Shown here: in pieces, positions 34,681 to 45,240 of the stretch | Position numbering within the stretch: position 1 is the first letter of the stretch | How the letters are laid out: each line of letters begins with the position of its first letter | Assembly (NCBI RefSeq): GCF_048773025.1 | Contig: NC_133546.1 | Coordinates: 12,852,001 to 12,916,000 of the forward strand | DNA length: 64,000 nt | From: Camelus bactrianus | Taxonomy: Eukaryota > Chordata > Mammalia > Artiodactyla > Camelidae | Direction: 5' to 3' | The notes under the pieces: generated by a model | Seen by the model: only the letters and a program-made list of their open reading frames with translations | Told to the model about the DNA's origin: nothing | Databases searched by the model: none | Translations under genes and position numbers: made by a program

Positions 34681-35277
34681 TGACATTTGAAGAGATGTAA
34701 ACATCTCATTTAAAATTTTACTTTGAGTATCTTCTGTAAAAATGTAACATTTTGTTTTCACTTTATGATTTTAAGTTTACTGCATTTTGAACATTTTGTT
34801 GTGCAGCATGAGTACAGCTAGTAATCACGATGGCCAAGTTGTTTGCCCTCTTTCCAGGATGCTCAGCATGTCTGTTCAGAGAAGATGCTTATAAGTTCAT
34901 TTTTTAAAATCAGATAAGGAATGCATTATAAAATTAGATTCATAGTGTTTCTAATGAAATGATTACATCTAACTGCAAAACGTTTTCCCTACAAGAGCTT
35001 ATCTTCCCCTAATATCATTCTGAAAAATAAGCTATACATGCTTACCAAGTATCCTAACTTTTCTTGATAGTCTATTTCTATAATGTTTACATAGAGAGTC
35101 ATTGAGCTTTGAGTCCTGATTTGGAGTGGAGACTGAAAGTCTTATACCCAGAAAAGTAGAATGTTGAAAGAAAAATTAGGAGAAGTAGAGAATTTTCAAG
35201 TTGCAGATTCTGGTTTAAAAAGTAGGAAGAAAAAGAAACTGTCGAGGAAGGAAAGTATCTTTGTATTTTGGGGCAGG

Positions 35278-35450
35278 TCTGGGTTTTATTCCAGTTCAGC
35301 AGTTGTCACCATGGAAAAGTAAGTCAGCTCTGAGTCTTCCTTTCCTTATCTGTAGAATTAGGATAATAAGTGGCTTTTGTCATCACAGAAGGATTGTAAA
35401 CATTGTGAATGTCAACTGAAAAGATACACAGCAGAACATGCTTTAAAATC
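35278..35450 (-). mobile_element. MIR fragment
   Basis: GAGTCTTCCTTTCCTTATCT, GTAGAATTAGGATAATAAGT and AGGATTGTAAACATTGTGAA follow the reversed MIR. Confidence 0.55.
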
Positions 35451-36771
35451 TAAAACATTAAAAAAAATTCAGTGAAACCTCTGTGTTCATGTATTGCTAA
35501 AGGTTGTAATTTAGTAGCATTCTATGGCAACCATCATATTTCAAATAACTTTAACTCCATGGACTCCAGGATTCTCATTTCTGAACATTTATTTGAAGGA
35601 AATAACCTAAAGGAGGAAATACATCTTATAAAAATGATGTTTGAAATATTATTTATGATATCAAATAATAAAAAATGCCAAAGTGCCTATTAGTATAAAA
35701 AAGTCTAAGAAAAATTTTATGCTTATATAATCTTAACAAAAAATTATATAACAATATCAGAAAGTGTATATGAGATACTAAGTAAAAATGTGATATAAAA
35801 TTGAATATGTACTGTACGTGTGGGTAAGAACCAGATTAGAATGTAGATGATAAAAAGTAATTTTTGGCAAGGGCAGGTTTGGAGAATTTTCTTTTTCTTT
35901 TTCTTTTTTTTTTCAGTTTAATCAGTGCTGACATAATGTTGCTGACATATGACATTAATGGTGACAATGTATGTACATACATACAGAAAATAGAAAGATA
36001 TTCAAGAAAATTTAAAAAAAAACAGAAAACAGTAAAAATATTGATATAACCAGTGAACATCCATTTAAAAGAATAAGAATGAATACTAACATCTATAGTC
36101 AGGAATTCCATTAAAATAATCCTAATACTGCAAAAATTATGCTAAAATATAATGGGGTTTTAAAAGTCTTTTATGCTTAAAAATGCTGATAAATCCGTAA
36201 ACATTTATTTGTCTGTCTGAATCCAGAATGAAAAACCCTGGCTCCCCCATGCTGACTCTGAGTTGAGACTTGCCTTCACTTTGCCTTTTGTGTTCTGTTT
36301 CCAGTTCTTCTAAGATGTTTATTCGTCCCTCATAGTTTTCTGAATATTTTTGCCAAACCCTGTTTTTTACAAAGAACCCATCTACACATTGCTTCCTCAT
36401 CATACGGGGAGTCACAACAAGCAGTGGTAGGAATCTTCTGCAACTTTCTTGCCATGATTTTTTTTTTCTCCTTTCCTTGGCCTTTAGCTTTGGAAAGGAC
36501 CCAGATGAAAGACAAACAACTATAAATTGCTCTTTCAAACATAAAAATGTTTTAAAGAGAAATTTGCGGTGCAGTACTGGCTTTCTGTCCCAGACTCACT
36601 TTAAAGATTGCTTATAAATGCTTTAATTTTATTCTTCAGAAAAATTCTTTAGAAAAGTCTCCTGTAAATCTGGTTGATTACAGGTCAGCCATGCTTTTCA
36701 AGCTTCTGGGTAAATATACCAAGCAAACAAACAGCCATAAATTAAACAATATGCAGAAGCCCAAAGAAAGA

Positions 36772-36772
36772 A

Positions 36773-36810
<38 letters not shown>
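36772..36810 (+). repeat. (AT)n followed by a T tract
   Basis: About 24 bases of alternating A and T then 15 T. A simple repeat in the E9-E10 intron. Confidence 0.9.
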
Positions 36811-37379
36811 AAAGAACAGAAAAACATTGCTAGGGAAAAAAACTTTATATATTCAGCCTTCAACTTATTAGCAGATGTTCAAAGACTATCAAATGTGAAT
36901 TGGTTTATGTAAGAAAACTCCTGTGGGAGGGGCATGACTTGCTTCATGGGTTCAAATTTAATATATGAGGAGTTAAGTGACATGGGAGAATTGATGGAGG
37001 GGTCCTTCCGAGATTACTAAGAAATTTCAACTTGAAATTAATTGATACAAATACCAAAGGGAAAGAAGAACATTTTCTAAGAGAAACGAAAGGCTGTGTT
37101 CTAATTTAAGACTGATTTGCTGGTGGTATTTTTATGTGTCGATTAAATACAAGAATATAGCGATATTAAATATCTCCTGGCTTTATACTAAATTGTTGTA
37201 CAAACATAAATGAATTAAAAGTGATGCACTACAGTCCATCACCACAAAAGACAGCACAATGAAGAAATTAAATTTCATAAGAACGTTAAAACTTGTTTTT
37301 TATTTAAAAAGATTGTTTTTGAAAAACACATAGGGAAACCCAGAGACTCGTATAACTAACAAAATTAGATACCACTTTT

Positions 37380-37740
37380 ATTTTGGTAGTTTTTTCACTT
37401 GACATTCCTTTTTTAGATCAGTCTGCGTTGATCCATATAGACCTAATTCTTTCATTTTAACTGCTTAATAGTATTTTGCCGTATGAAAATAATAACTCAT
37501 TCACCCATTTTCTTATTGATGGGACTTTGCATGGCTTCCATTTCTTTTTTTCGCTATCACTAGCCTCGTTGAACTTAACCTTCTCACGTGCCGTCAGGTG
37601 CACAGGTGAGAAATAATCTCCAGGTTATATCCTAGAAGTAGAGTTCCCGCGTCATAGCCCGACAGATAATTTTTTAAGGCTTACTACAACAGATTTACCT
37701 AAGGAAACCATTGTATTCAGTAGTTATTCTGAGAGGAACT
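37380..37740 (-). mobile_element. L1M 3' fragment
   Basis: TTAATAGTATTTTGCCGTAT, CACCCATTTTCTTATTGATG and GGTTATATCCTAGAAGTAGA match the reversed L1M/HAL1-like 3' region. Old. Confidence 0.55.
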
Positions 37741-37919
37741 GGCTTTGCCAGTGAACTTTGTTTTCCTTCCCTGGAGCAAAAGTTTCCATCCGAATAGCAG
37801 TTACTATCTAGTGTGGCTTTCAGACGGCATGGTTCTAGTAGGACTTCAAAACTCCTGACAAACTAAGATCTAATAGCACTTGGGTCCCCCAGATTCTTAC
37901 TGTTACCATTATCATTATT

Positions 37920-38150
37920 ATTGGGCCCCATTTATTGAGTGCTTGTTTTTTTTTTTTTTTTTTGCCAGAAAAGTTCATAGTGTTATGTGTATTGTCTCTG
38001 AAGTCAATTCTCATACTTCTGCAAGATAAACACTACCTCCATTTTAAATAAGAGAAAATGGAGGCTCTGTGAAGTGAAGCATGTTATTCAAAGTCACAAA
38101 TCTAATGTGCTGAACGGGGAACCCAGGTCTGTCTCACCCCAAAGGCCACA
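37920..38150 (+). mobile_element. MIR, near full length
   Basis: CCATTTATTGAGTGCTTG, then CTACCTCCATTTTAAATAAG, AAAGTCACAAATCTAATGTG and GAACCCAGGTCTGTCT follow the MIR consensus from the 5' third onward, with a T run inserted at 37948-37964. Confidence 0.7.
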
Positions 38151-38645
38151 GGTGCCACCTCCTACCTGTCTTTAAGGATGATGCCTCAGTGCCTTCCTTC
38201 CATGTCCTGTACTCCTGTTCCATGTCCTGAAACCTACTCTCAAGTATTTCCTTTGGACTCAGGGTGAAAACTCTCAGTAGCCTAGGCAACATTTTTAGGG
38301 TGTTTGAATTAATGTGTGGGCTATTTGTCAAAGGGTACTAGTCTGATCATACACTTTCTGATTCTAAAGGTTATGTTTATTTTTTAATCTTTAATACTGA
38401 GCTGTTTTCAGTGTATTTTAAAATTATTATGCTCCTAGTTCAATTATAATATGAGTAAGAATATACTTGTTTTATGGTTAGTCCCAAATTTTCTATTTTA
38501 ATTTAATATCTTTAAAGTATAAGCTAATGGCTTAAATAATCTGGTTCCAATTTTAGAGGCCAGATCTAGCACACACAGTAAGTCACCTAGAACTTACCAT
38601 CTTTTTACACGCATTGTAAACTTAGATTATTTATTCTTCTAATAG

Positions 38646-38802
38646 CGAAAAACCTGATGTGTTATCCCAGGAGTTGGGGATGGAAGGGGAGAAATCACCT
38701 GCTGAAGACCAGATGAGAATGAAATGGGAAAGCCTACATCAAGAATTTAGTACCAAGCAGAAACTACTTCAGAATGTTCTGGAACAGGAACAAGAGCAAG
38801 TG
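38646..38802 (+). CDS. SYNE1: SYNE1 exon E10 (1 nt + 52 codons)
   Basis: Acceptor gattatttattcttctaatag|C GAA AAA CCT; donor CAAGTG|gtatcg. The opening C completes the Gly codon split with E9, and the exon ends in phase 0. The peptide is EKPDVLSQELGMEGEKSPAE, then DQMRMKWESLHQEFSTKQKL and LQNVLEQEQEQV. The KWESLHQEF block with its Trp is a spectrin-repeat helix. The donor departs from gtaagt at positions +4 to +6 (gtatcg), so it may depend on exonic enhancers (inference). Confidence 0.95.
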
Positions 38803-40607
38803 GTATCGAACATTTTGCTTTTACATGTTTAATATAAAAGATGTACAGCTTACTCTACAGGAATGAATGTAACTGTGCAATAATCTGTATTTCCGCATCA
38901 ATTCCAAAATAAGACAGAAAACGCTGACTCATCCTGCCTTTTTCTTAACAGACCTGTTTCACATATCCCTGTATAATTATATCTTTTTATGTAGAAATTT
39001 ATTTGACTTCTAGGTACTCTTCTCCTCAGAGATGATTAATATTTGATGACTCATTCACATAAATCATTAAGTTTTAAACAGCCCCCTCTTTTCCCCACAA
39101 CTTTGAAAATCAAGGGTGCAAATTAAGGATATACACATCTAGACCAAAAGAAATTCTACAGATTTGTCAGTAAATTACTAAGTTGTCTTATTTTCCATTG
39201 CTACTTCCAGTATTTAATCATTTCAGAAGACCTTAATAAGAAACATATTGGGACCTCAGTGGAGCTAAAGGAAGGGGAAGCCGGTGATCAACTAGAATGG
39301 TCACTGATCCATCTGTAGGCTGGTTCCCAAGATGGGTGGGGACTTGTGATGCTGGAGTTGGTTCCACTAAGTGAGCCAAATCCAGTAGAATTAAATGCAG
39401 CAACAGAAGGTTCTAGGTAGATAATGACTATTAGTTCACCCTAAGCAGAAGCCAGTGAACAATGGGGAGTCACAGGAACTCACCCCTTAAAGAATTAATA
39501 GGGGAAGCAGAAGCCTATGGGAAGCTGCACCACAGCTGTAGTCCAGCGGGATTTTGAAGCTAGGAGCCTAGTCCCAGGTTCTGGGCCAGCAATGCTCTGA
39601 GACATTCCACTTTGGTGATGTTGTCGGAGTAAATTCTAGGACCTTTACTGTAGATCTGAGGACATTGCTCTTCTCACTGATCTGGCCAGGACTAGCTTAG
39701 GGGCTGAGCGAGGCTGACCCCGGAAGCGAAAGGGTGTCGATAATTACAGAGCATCTGAGGAGGGAAAGGCAGGAGCTGACCAAGCAGGCGCTGTAGGGCA
39801 GCTACACCAGGGATTACCTGAAAGGGGACGATCTAAAGGTAATAACGCACCTCCTCATCTACCCTCAGCAGTTATGACTCCTGCTCCTGGGAACGTGGAT
39901 CCCAGCCAAGGAAGTATTATAGACAGTTCTGAAAAATTAAGCAGCCAGGGGGGGTCCATAAACAGGAATCAAAGATGAAGCAAAAGTAAAAAAAAAAAAA
40001 AGAAAAAAGTGGAAAGCTTCTATGCTAGGTGTGGCATTAAAGAGATGCTGGGTGGTGGCATCTCAGCTCCGGCAGGGAATGAGCCTGGAGTGTTTAGAGG
40101 ATAATGAGCAATCAGCCTGGCAGGTGAGGCAAGAATAAGATGGTCTAAAAAACTATGGGAAACTTGAGTTTGATTGGAAACATTCGAAAGTTTGGATGCC
40201 GGGGCATATCGTGGGCCTTACTAGGGTGACACTGCTGTGCCTAAAAGAGTGTAAGGGAGATGAGGGAATCATGAAAGCAAAAGGATCGGTCTAGATATGG
40301 TATTTAGGATGGATTATTTCATCATGGGTAGTGCGAAACCAAGACAAGTTGAGAGGTAGGCTTTGAATTTTTTCCCTACTATTTTCTTTTCTCTTTTTTC
40401 TTTTTCTTTTTGTCCCTAAGGGGAAACACTGCCGTTGCAGAATCTAGTCACTATGTTTAGTGGACATGTGTGGCAGAGGTCATTTCTCTCTAGCAGAAGT
40501 GTCCATAAGGACAGTTTTCCCAGCCTCTGCTTCAGGGTGCATTTCTCAATGAGAACTCCTGAACATAGCACAGATGCTTGTAAATAAGCTCCCCTGTCTG
40601 CCTCCAG
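38803..40607. other. Intron E10-E11 (1.8 kb)
   Basis: 39200-40380 is purine-rich and may hold a decayed LINE, but I cannot assign it. Nothing else seen. Confidence 0.5.
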
Positions 40608-40739
40608 CTTTACAGCAGGCCAAATCGGCTCCTGTCTGGCGTACCACTGTACAAGGGGGACGGGCAGGCCCAAGATAAATCCGCGGTGACGTCTTTGCTG
40701 GATGGACTGAACCAGGCCTTTGAGGAGGTTTCATCCCAG
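40608..40739 (+). CDS. SYNE1: SYNE1 exon E11 (44 codons)
   Basis: Acceptor cccctgtctgcctccag|CTTTACAGC; donor TCCCAG|gtaggg; phase 0-0. The peptide is LYSRPNRLLSGVPLYKGDG, then QAQDKSAVTSLLDGLNQAFE and EVSSQ. The first half is a non-helical, Pro/Gly-containing linker and the second half starts a helix. Human reads KGDVPTQDKS where this has KGDGQAQDKS, so the loop is variable. The intron to E12 is only 210 bp. Confidence 0.95.
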
Positions 40740-40949
40740 GTAGGGCTGCACGCTTGGGTTGCTGGTGGATCCTGGGCCCCGCGAGGTTGCCCTGCCCCTG
40801 GGCATGAACTGTTGGGACCCAGCACTTGTGATAAGCCTGGAAAGGCAGAGCCACTGGACCCCAGCATCTCCTCCTGGTATTTTCCTTTGATTCCTCAAAA
40901 CGTTGTACTTAATTATTTCTTCCCGTTCCCTTCTTTTTTTTTTTCTCAG

Positions 40950-41105
40950 GGCGGGGGGACAAAGAGGCAGAACATTCACTTGGAACAGAAGTTGTATGAT
41001 GGGGTCTCAGCTACCTCCACTTGGTTGGACGACGTTGAGGAACGTTTATTTGTTGCCACGGCACTTTTACCGGAAGAGACGGAAACTTGCCTCTTCAACC
41101 AAGAG
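40950..41105 (+). CDS. SYNE1: SYNE1 exon E12 (52 codons)
   Basis: Acceptor cccttcttttttttttttctcag|GGCGGGGGG has a near-perfect pyrimidine tract; donor CAAGAG|gtaagt is consensus; phase 0-0. The peptide is GGGTKRQNIHLEQKLYDGV, then SATSTWLDDVEERLFVATAL, ending LPEETETCLFNQE. The Trp in STWLDDVEERLFVA marks helix A of a repeat. Human starts SGGAKRQSIHLEQ. This exon feeds E13, with a 3.2-kb rearranged L1 in the intron between them and a candidate alternative exon at 44551. Confidence 0.96.
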
Positions 41106-41188
41106 GTAAGTTTGGCAGCTTGTGTCTATGAGTGGATGACCTTACAAAGCACTTGAAATGTTGATGTTGGATAATTAATATTATGTAT

Positions 41189-41202
41189 AAAGAAGATAAT
41201 TA
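41189..41202 (+). repeat. Left target-site duplication of the composite L1
   Basis: AAAGAAGATAATTA, matched exactly at 44390-44403. It sits directly before the L1 5' end (GAGTTCCGGTCAAGATGGCG). The other copy directly follows the poly-A tail, so the first two A bases are ambiguous. Confidence 0.85.
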
Positions 41203-42138
41203 GAGTTCCGGTCAAGATGGCGGAGTGGTAGGACCACGAGCTTGCCTCTTCTTGTGACTACAATGAAACCACAACTGGATGCTAAACAACCATGGAAAAA
41301 AGACTGGAACCTAGCAAAAGAGATCCTCTGCAACTGAAAACATAAAGAGGGAACCACAGCAGGACGGTAGGAGGGGTGTGCTCGTGATATAATTGGGCCC
41401 CATACCCCCCGGGTGGGCAACCCACAAGCTGAAGATTAGTTAAGTCGCAGAGGACCTCCCACAGGAGTGAGAGCTGTAAGCCCCATGTCAGGCTCCCCAG
41501 CTTCGGTCCCGGCATTGGGAAGAGAAGGAGACCCCAGGACATCTGGTTTTGAGGCCAGGGGGGCTTGGCTCTGGGATCCTCAGAGGACTGGGGGAAATGG
41601 AGACTCCATTCATTTGAGAAGCATACACCTGCACCAGGTCCAAGGACAGAGGCAGTGATTTCATAGGAACCTGGGCCAGACCTGCCTGCTGGATTTAGAG
41701 GGTCTCCAGGGGACATGGGGGACGGCTGCGGCTCACCCAGGGGACATAAAAGCTGGTGGCGGACATTCCGGGATTGTTCATCTACGTGAGCTTTCCTAGA
41801 GGCTGACATCTTGATTAGATCATCAGCACCAAGACCCAGCCCCACCCAACAGCCTGTAGGGAAGCCTCAGGCCAAACAACATTCAGGGTGGGAACACAGC
41901 CCCACCCATCAGCAGACTTCCTGAGCCACAAAGGCCTCTAGACACTGATGGGCCCTACCCACCAGAGGCCCAGGACCAAGCTTCACCCAGCAGTGGGCAG
42001 GCACTGGCTCCTTCTGCCAGGAAACCTGCATAAGCCTCTAGTCCAGCCTCATCCACCAGGGGCAGATACCAGAAATAAGAAAACAACAGTCCCAAAGCCT
42101 GTGGAAGGAATCCACAAACACATAGAAAGATAGACAGT

Positions 42139-43027
42139 ATGAGGCAGCAAAGGAATATCTCCCAGGCCAAGGCACAAGATAAAATCTCAGAAGAAGAAAT
42201 AAATGATGAGATAGGTAATTTATCTGAGAAAGAGCTTAAACTAATGATGACCAAGATGTTCAGAGAACTCAAGAGGAGTATAGATGCACAGAGCAAAGTT
42301 TTTAGCAAAGAGATGGAAAATATAAAGAAGACCCAAACAGAGTTGAATAAAATCACTGAAATGAACCATATACTAGGAGGAACCAAGAATAGACTAAATG
42401 AGGCAGAAGAACTAAACGAGGCAGATCAGTGAGCCAGAAGACAGATTAGTGGAAATCACTACTTCGGAACAGAAAAAAGAATAAAAGGGAATGAGGATAT
42501 TTTAAGAGAACTCTGGGACAATGTGAAGCACTCTGATATTTACATCACAGGGGTCCCAGAAAAAGAAGAGTGAAAGAAAGGACCTGAGAAAATTTTGGGG
42601 GAAATAATAACCAAAAACTTCCCCAACTTGGGAAAGGAAACAGCCACCCGAGTCCTGGAAGCGCAGAGACTACCACACAGAATCAACCCAAGGACGTACA
42701 CACCAAGGCACATAGTCATCAAACTGACAACAATTAAGGATAAGGAGAAAATATTAAAACTAGCAAGAGAAAAGCAATGAATAACATACAAGGGAACTCC
42801 CATAAGGTTATCAGCTGATTTTTCAGCAGAAACTTTACAGGCCAGGAGGGAGTGGCGTGATATATTTAAAGTGATGCAAGGGGGAAACTTGCAACCAAGA
42901 ATACTCTATCCAGCAAGGCTCTCTTTCAGACTTGATGGAGAAATCAAAATTTTCAGATAAACAAAAGCTAAAAGATTTCAGCACCACCAAACCAACTTTA
43001 CCAAAATGTTAAAGGAACTTCTCTAGT
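42139..43027 (+). pseudogene. L1 ORF1 remnant (RNA-binding protein of the retrotransposon)
   Basis: One frame runs MRQQRNISQAKAQDKISEEE... through a coiled-coil region (LSEKELKLMMTKMFRELKRS), then NFPNLGKETATRVLEAQRLP, RTYTPRHIVIKLTTIKDKEK and, after a stop, ITYKGTPIRLSADFSAETLQ and QPRILYPARLSFRLDGEI. These match the L1 ORF1p RRM and C-terminal domains in order. In-frame stops lie at about 42430, 42571 and 42778, and the frame slips by one base near 42950. That is few lesions, so it is younger than the L1M pieces elsewhere in the window. Confidence 0.85.
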
Positions 43028-43093
43028 CATCAGACCATAAGAAAAGAGAACAAAAAGAAGAAAGAGAAAAAAAATTAAAAGAGAGAGAGAGAC

Positions 43094-43660
43094 CTACAAA
43101 AGATTGCTTTGGCCATTCGGGGTCTTTTGTGGTTCCTTATAAATTGTGGAATTGTTTGTTCTAGTTCTGTAAGGAATGTCGCAAGTGTTTTGATGGGGGT
43201 TGTGCTGGATCTGCGGATTGCTTTGGGTGGTATGGCCATTTTGATGGTGTTGATTCTTCCAATCCAGGAGCACAAGAAATCTTTCCATTTCTTTGTGTCA
43301 CTTTGGTTTTCAGAGTATAGGTAACCTCCTTGGTTAAGTTTATTTCTAGGTATTTTGTTGTTTTTGATGTAATGGAAATGTCTCTGCCAGTTATAAAATT
43401 CTGGTTTTTGAAGTGAAAAAAAAAGTAAACGAAGGGCTGCAAATGGCAAAATATCCTTCATTTTTATGGGTGAGTTCTGTTCCATTTTATATATATATAC
43501 TGCATCTCCACTGTCTGTTCAACTATTGATGTGCACCTAGGATGCTTCCGTATCTTGGCAATTATAAATAATGTTGCTGCTAATAGCAGGGTTATGTATC
43601 TTTTTGAGTTAATTCTTATTTTGTGGTTGGCTTTATTCCTTTGATAACTATGTAAGTTTA
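43094..43660 (-). mobile_element. Inverted L1 ORF2 fragments inside the composite L1
   Basis: On the minus strand, 43094-43420 translates to ORF2-type peptide (WIGRINTIKMAIPPKAIRRS, TFLTELEQTIPQFIRNHKR), the segment following the reverse-transcriptase core. 43430-43660 matches the L1 stretch with ATGGCTGAGTAGTATTCC-like and TCCATCAACAGATGAATGG-like motifs, which lies further 3' in L1. On the + strand the 3'-ward piece comes second, so the two pieces are not one simple flipped block. Confidence 0.7.
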
Positions 43661-43673
43661 AAAAGCTAAAACT

Positions 43674-43810
43674 GTAAGAGGAGAGGATGTAGCTCAAGTG
43701 GTAGAGTGCATGTTTAGCATGCATGAGATCCTGGGTTCAATCCCCAGTACCTCCTCTAACAACAGATAAATAAGTAAACCTAATTACCTCCCCCCACCAA
43801 AAAAAAAATT
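43674..43810 (+). mobile_element. Vic-1-type tRNA SINE (camelid)
   Basis: The tRNA-like head GGATGTAGCTCAAGTGGTAG (A box), GGTTCAATCCCC (B box), AGTACCTCC and an A-rich tail near 43800-43810. It is flanked by AAAAAGCTAAAACT (43660-43673) and AAAAAGCTAAAGCT (43811-43824), a 14-bp target-site duplication with one mismatch. It sits in the composite L1 and so is younger than it. Not a functional tRNA gene: the head is followed by a SINE body and tail. Confidence 0.85.
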
Positions 43811-44550
43811 AAAAAGCTAAAGCTCTAAATGTTCTTAGAAACAATGAACAGTGCATATATGTAAATTAAAAAATAAATGTGCAGTAAAAAATAAATGACC
43901 TATCAAGCCATGAAAGACATAGAAGAAACTTCAAAGACATATTACTAAGTGAAAAGGCTACAAACTGTACTATTCCAACCAAATGACATTCTGGAAAAGG
44001 CACAGCTACAGAAACAATAAAAAGATTGTGGTTTCCAGGGGTTTGGGAAGAGGGAGGGAGGGAGGGAGGAATGATAGATGGAGCACAAGGGATTTTTAGG
44101 GCAATGAAATTATTCTGTGTGGTACTGTAGTGGCTACATGTCTTTATGCATTTGTCAAAACCAATAAGAATGTACAAAATCAAGAGCAAACCCTAAAGTT
44201 ATACTATAGACTTTGGTTGATAATAATGTGCCCATGTCGGTTCATCAGTTGTACCAAATATGCCACACTGGTGAGGGATGTTGAGGATAGGGGAGTATAT
44301 ATGTGTGGGCTATGTGGGAACTCTGTATTTTCTGCTCAATTTTGTGGTGAACCTGAAACTGCTCTAAAAGAATAAAGTCTATTAAAAAAAAAGAAGATAA
44401 TTAATGTTAAGCATAAAGCAATTCTAATAAAGTACAAATGAGGTGTATTTCCAAGGAGACTAATGCAGAAAAGAGCTGTTTAAATACAGAAAGCTCTCAA
44501 AGATATTTATGTTTGATTTTTTTTTTTAATTCTTTGTCTTGTGTATGTAG

Positions 44551-44649
44551 GAGGCAGAAAAAGTTGAGAACCCTGTGGAAACCCTGTTCTATGTCGCAAA
44601 TCCTCCACATATGAAACACAAGCTAAAAATAGTAATTATGAATTTCTAA
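44551..44649 (+). other. Candidate alternative exon in the E12-E13 intron
   Basis: A pyrimidine-rich stretch (tttttttttaattctttgtcttgtgtatgtag) ends in an AG at 44549-44550. After it, in the phase set by E12, an open frame reads EAEKVENPVETLFYVANPPH, then MKHKLKIVIMNF and a stop at 44647. A possible donor (ATA|gtaatt) at 44632 would make an 81-nt, 27-codon cassette that keeps the frame. Without it, the exon would end the protein 32 residues after E12. I do not recognise the peptide from human nesprin-1. It could equally be a pseudo-exon made by chance. Confidence 0.25.
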
Positions 44650-44922
44650 ATGGCACTTTAGAAAACTCACTTTTTTTTCACCAAATATTATATACGATTA
44701 TTAGCGAATGATATAAAGTTTCTGAGGAAAATCTTTCCAACAATAACTTGCCTAATATTTATGGAAGTATATGAAAATGGTCCAACTTGCTTTAGATGCA
44801 ATTATCAGTGAACAGTGAGAGAGATAGTGGACTTTCTATGAGGAAATGACTTGATTTGTATATAAATTCATGGATCTAAACATTGAAATGCACTTTCTTT
44901 TTTTTTTTTTTATCAACCCCAG

Positions 44923-45132
44923 ACTCTTGCCAAAGATATTAAGGAAATGTCTGAAGAAATGGATAAGAACAAGATCTTGTTTTCCCAAGCATTTCCAGAG
45001 AACGGCGATAACCGAGGTGTTATTGAAGACACTTTGGGTTGTCTTTTGGGCAGGTTATCTTTGCTAGACTCAGTAGTAAATCAGCGATGTCATCAGATGA
45101 AGGAAAGACTTCAGCAGATTCTAAATTTCCAG
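44923..45132 (+). CDS. SYNE1: SYNE1 exon E13 (70 codons)
   Basis: Acceptor tttttttttttatcaaccccag|ACTCTTGCC; donor TTCCAG|gtaaga; phase 0-0. The peptide is TLAKDIKEMSEEMDKNKILF, then SQAFPENGDNRGVIEDTLGC, LLGRLSLLDSVVNQRCHQMK and ERLQQILNFQ. It completes the repeat begun in E12. Human begins ILAKDIKEM. The reading frame stays open past the donor for 88 codons (to the stop at 45399), including a run of Phe from a long T tract. That extension looks like chance, since no family resemblance is seen in it. Confidence 0.96.
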
Positions 45133-45218
45133 GTAAGACATCAGCAAGAGGTGTCTGGCCATTCTCCGGCTACATTCACTGATAAACAGGACCCTGGTGA
45201 GGTATGGGATAGACCTAC

Positions 45219-45240
45219 TTTTTTTTTTTTTTTTTTTTTT
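45219..45240 (+). repeat. T tract in E13-E14 intron
   Basis: Twenty-two T in a row about 85 bp after the E13 donor. It could be the tail of a reversed retrotransposon, though no element is recognisable beside it. Confidence 0.8.

Larger units (their letters stand above)
34681..38645. other. Intron E9-E10, after the L1
   Basis: MIR (35278), (AT)n (36772), L1M (37380) and MIR (37920). 35450-36770 is AT-rich, perhaps old L1, without a confident match. Confidence 0.55.
41203..44389 (+). mobile_element. Composite L1 with 5' UTR, ORF1, inverted ORF2 pieces and 3' UTR
   Basis: It starts with an L1 5' UTR (GAGTTCCGGTCAAGATGGCGG) and ends with an L1 3' UTR on the + strand (from about 43826), the phrase CTGCTCTAAAAGAATAAAGT and poly-A. 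In between are ORF1 (+), then two pieces of L1 in reverse orientation: 43094-43420 from mid ORF2, and 43430-43660 from the ORF2 end/3' region. These are in swapped order relative to a simple inversion. Most of ORF2 is missing. A Vic-1 SINE is inserted at about 43674-43810. A matching 14-bp target-site duplication encloses the whole. Confidence 0.8.

Noticed and set aside
42139-42803. Functional L1 ORF1
   Set aside because: Several in-frame stops and a frame slip near its end; ORF2 is mostly missing, so the element cannot move itself.
43679-43752. tRNA gene on the + strand
   Set aside because: A and B boxes belong to a Vic-1 SINE with body, A tail and target-site duplication.
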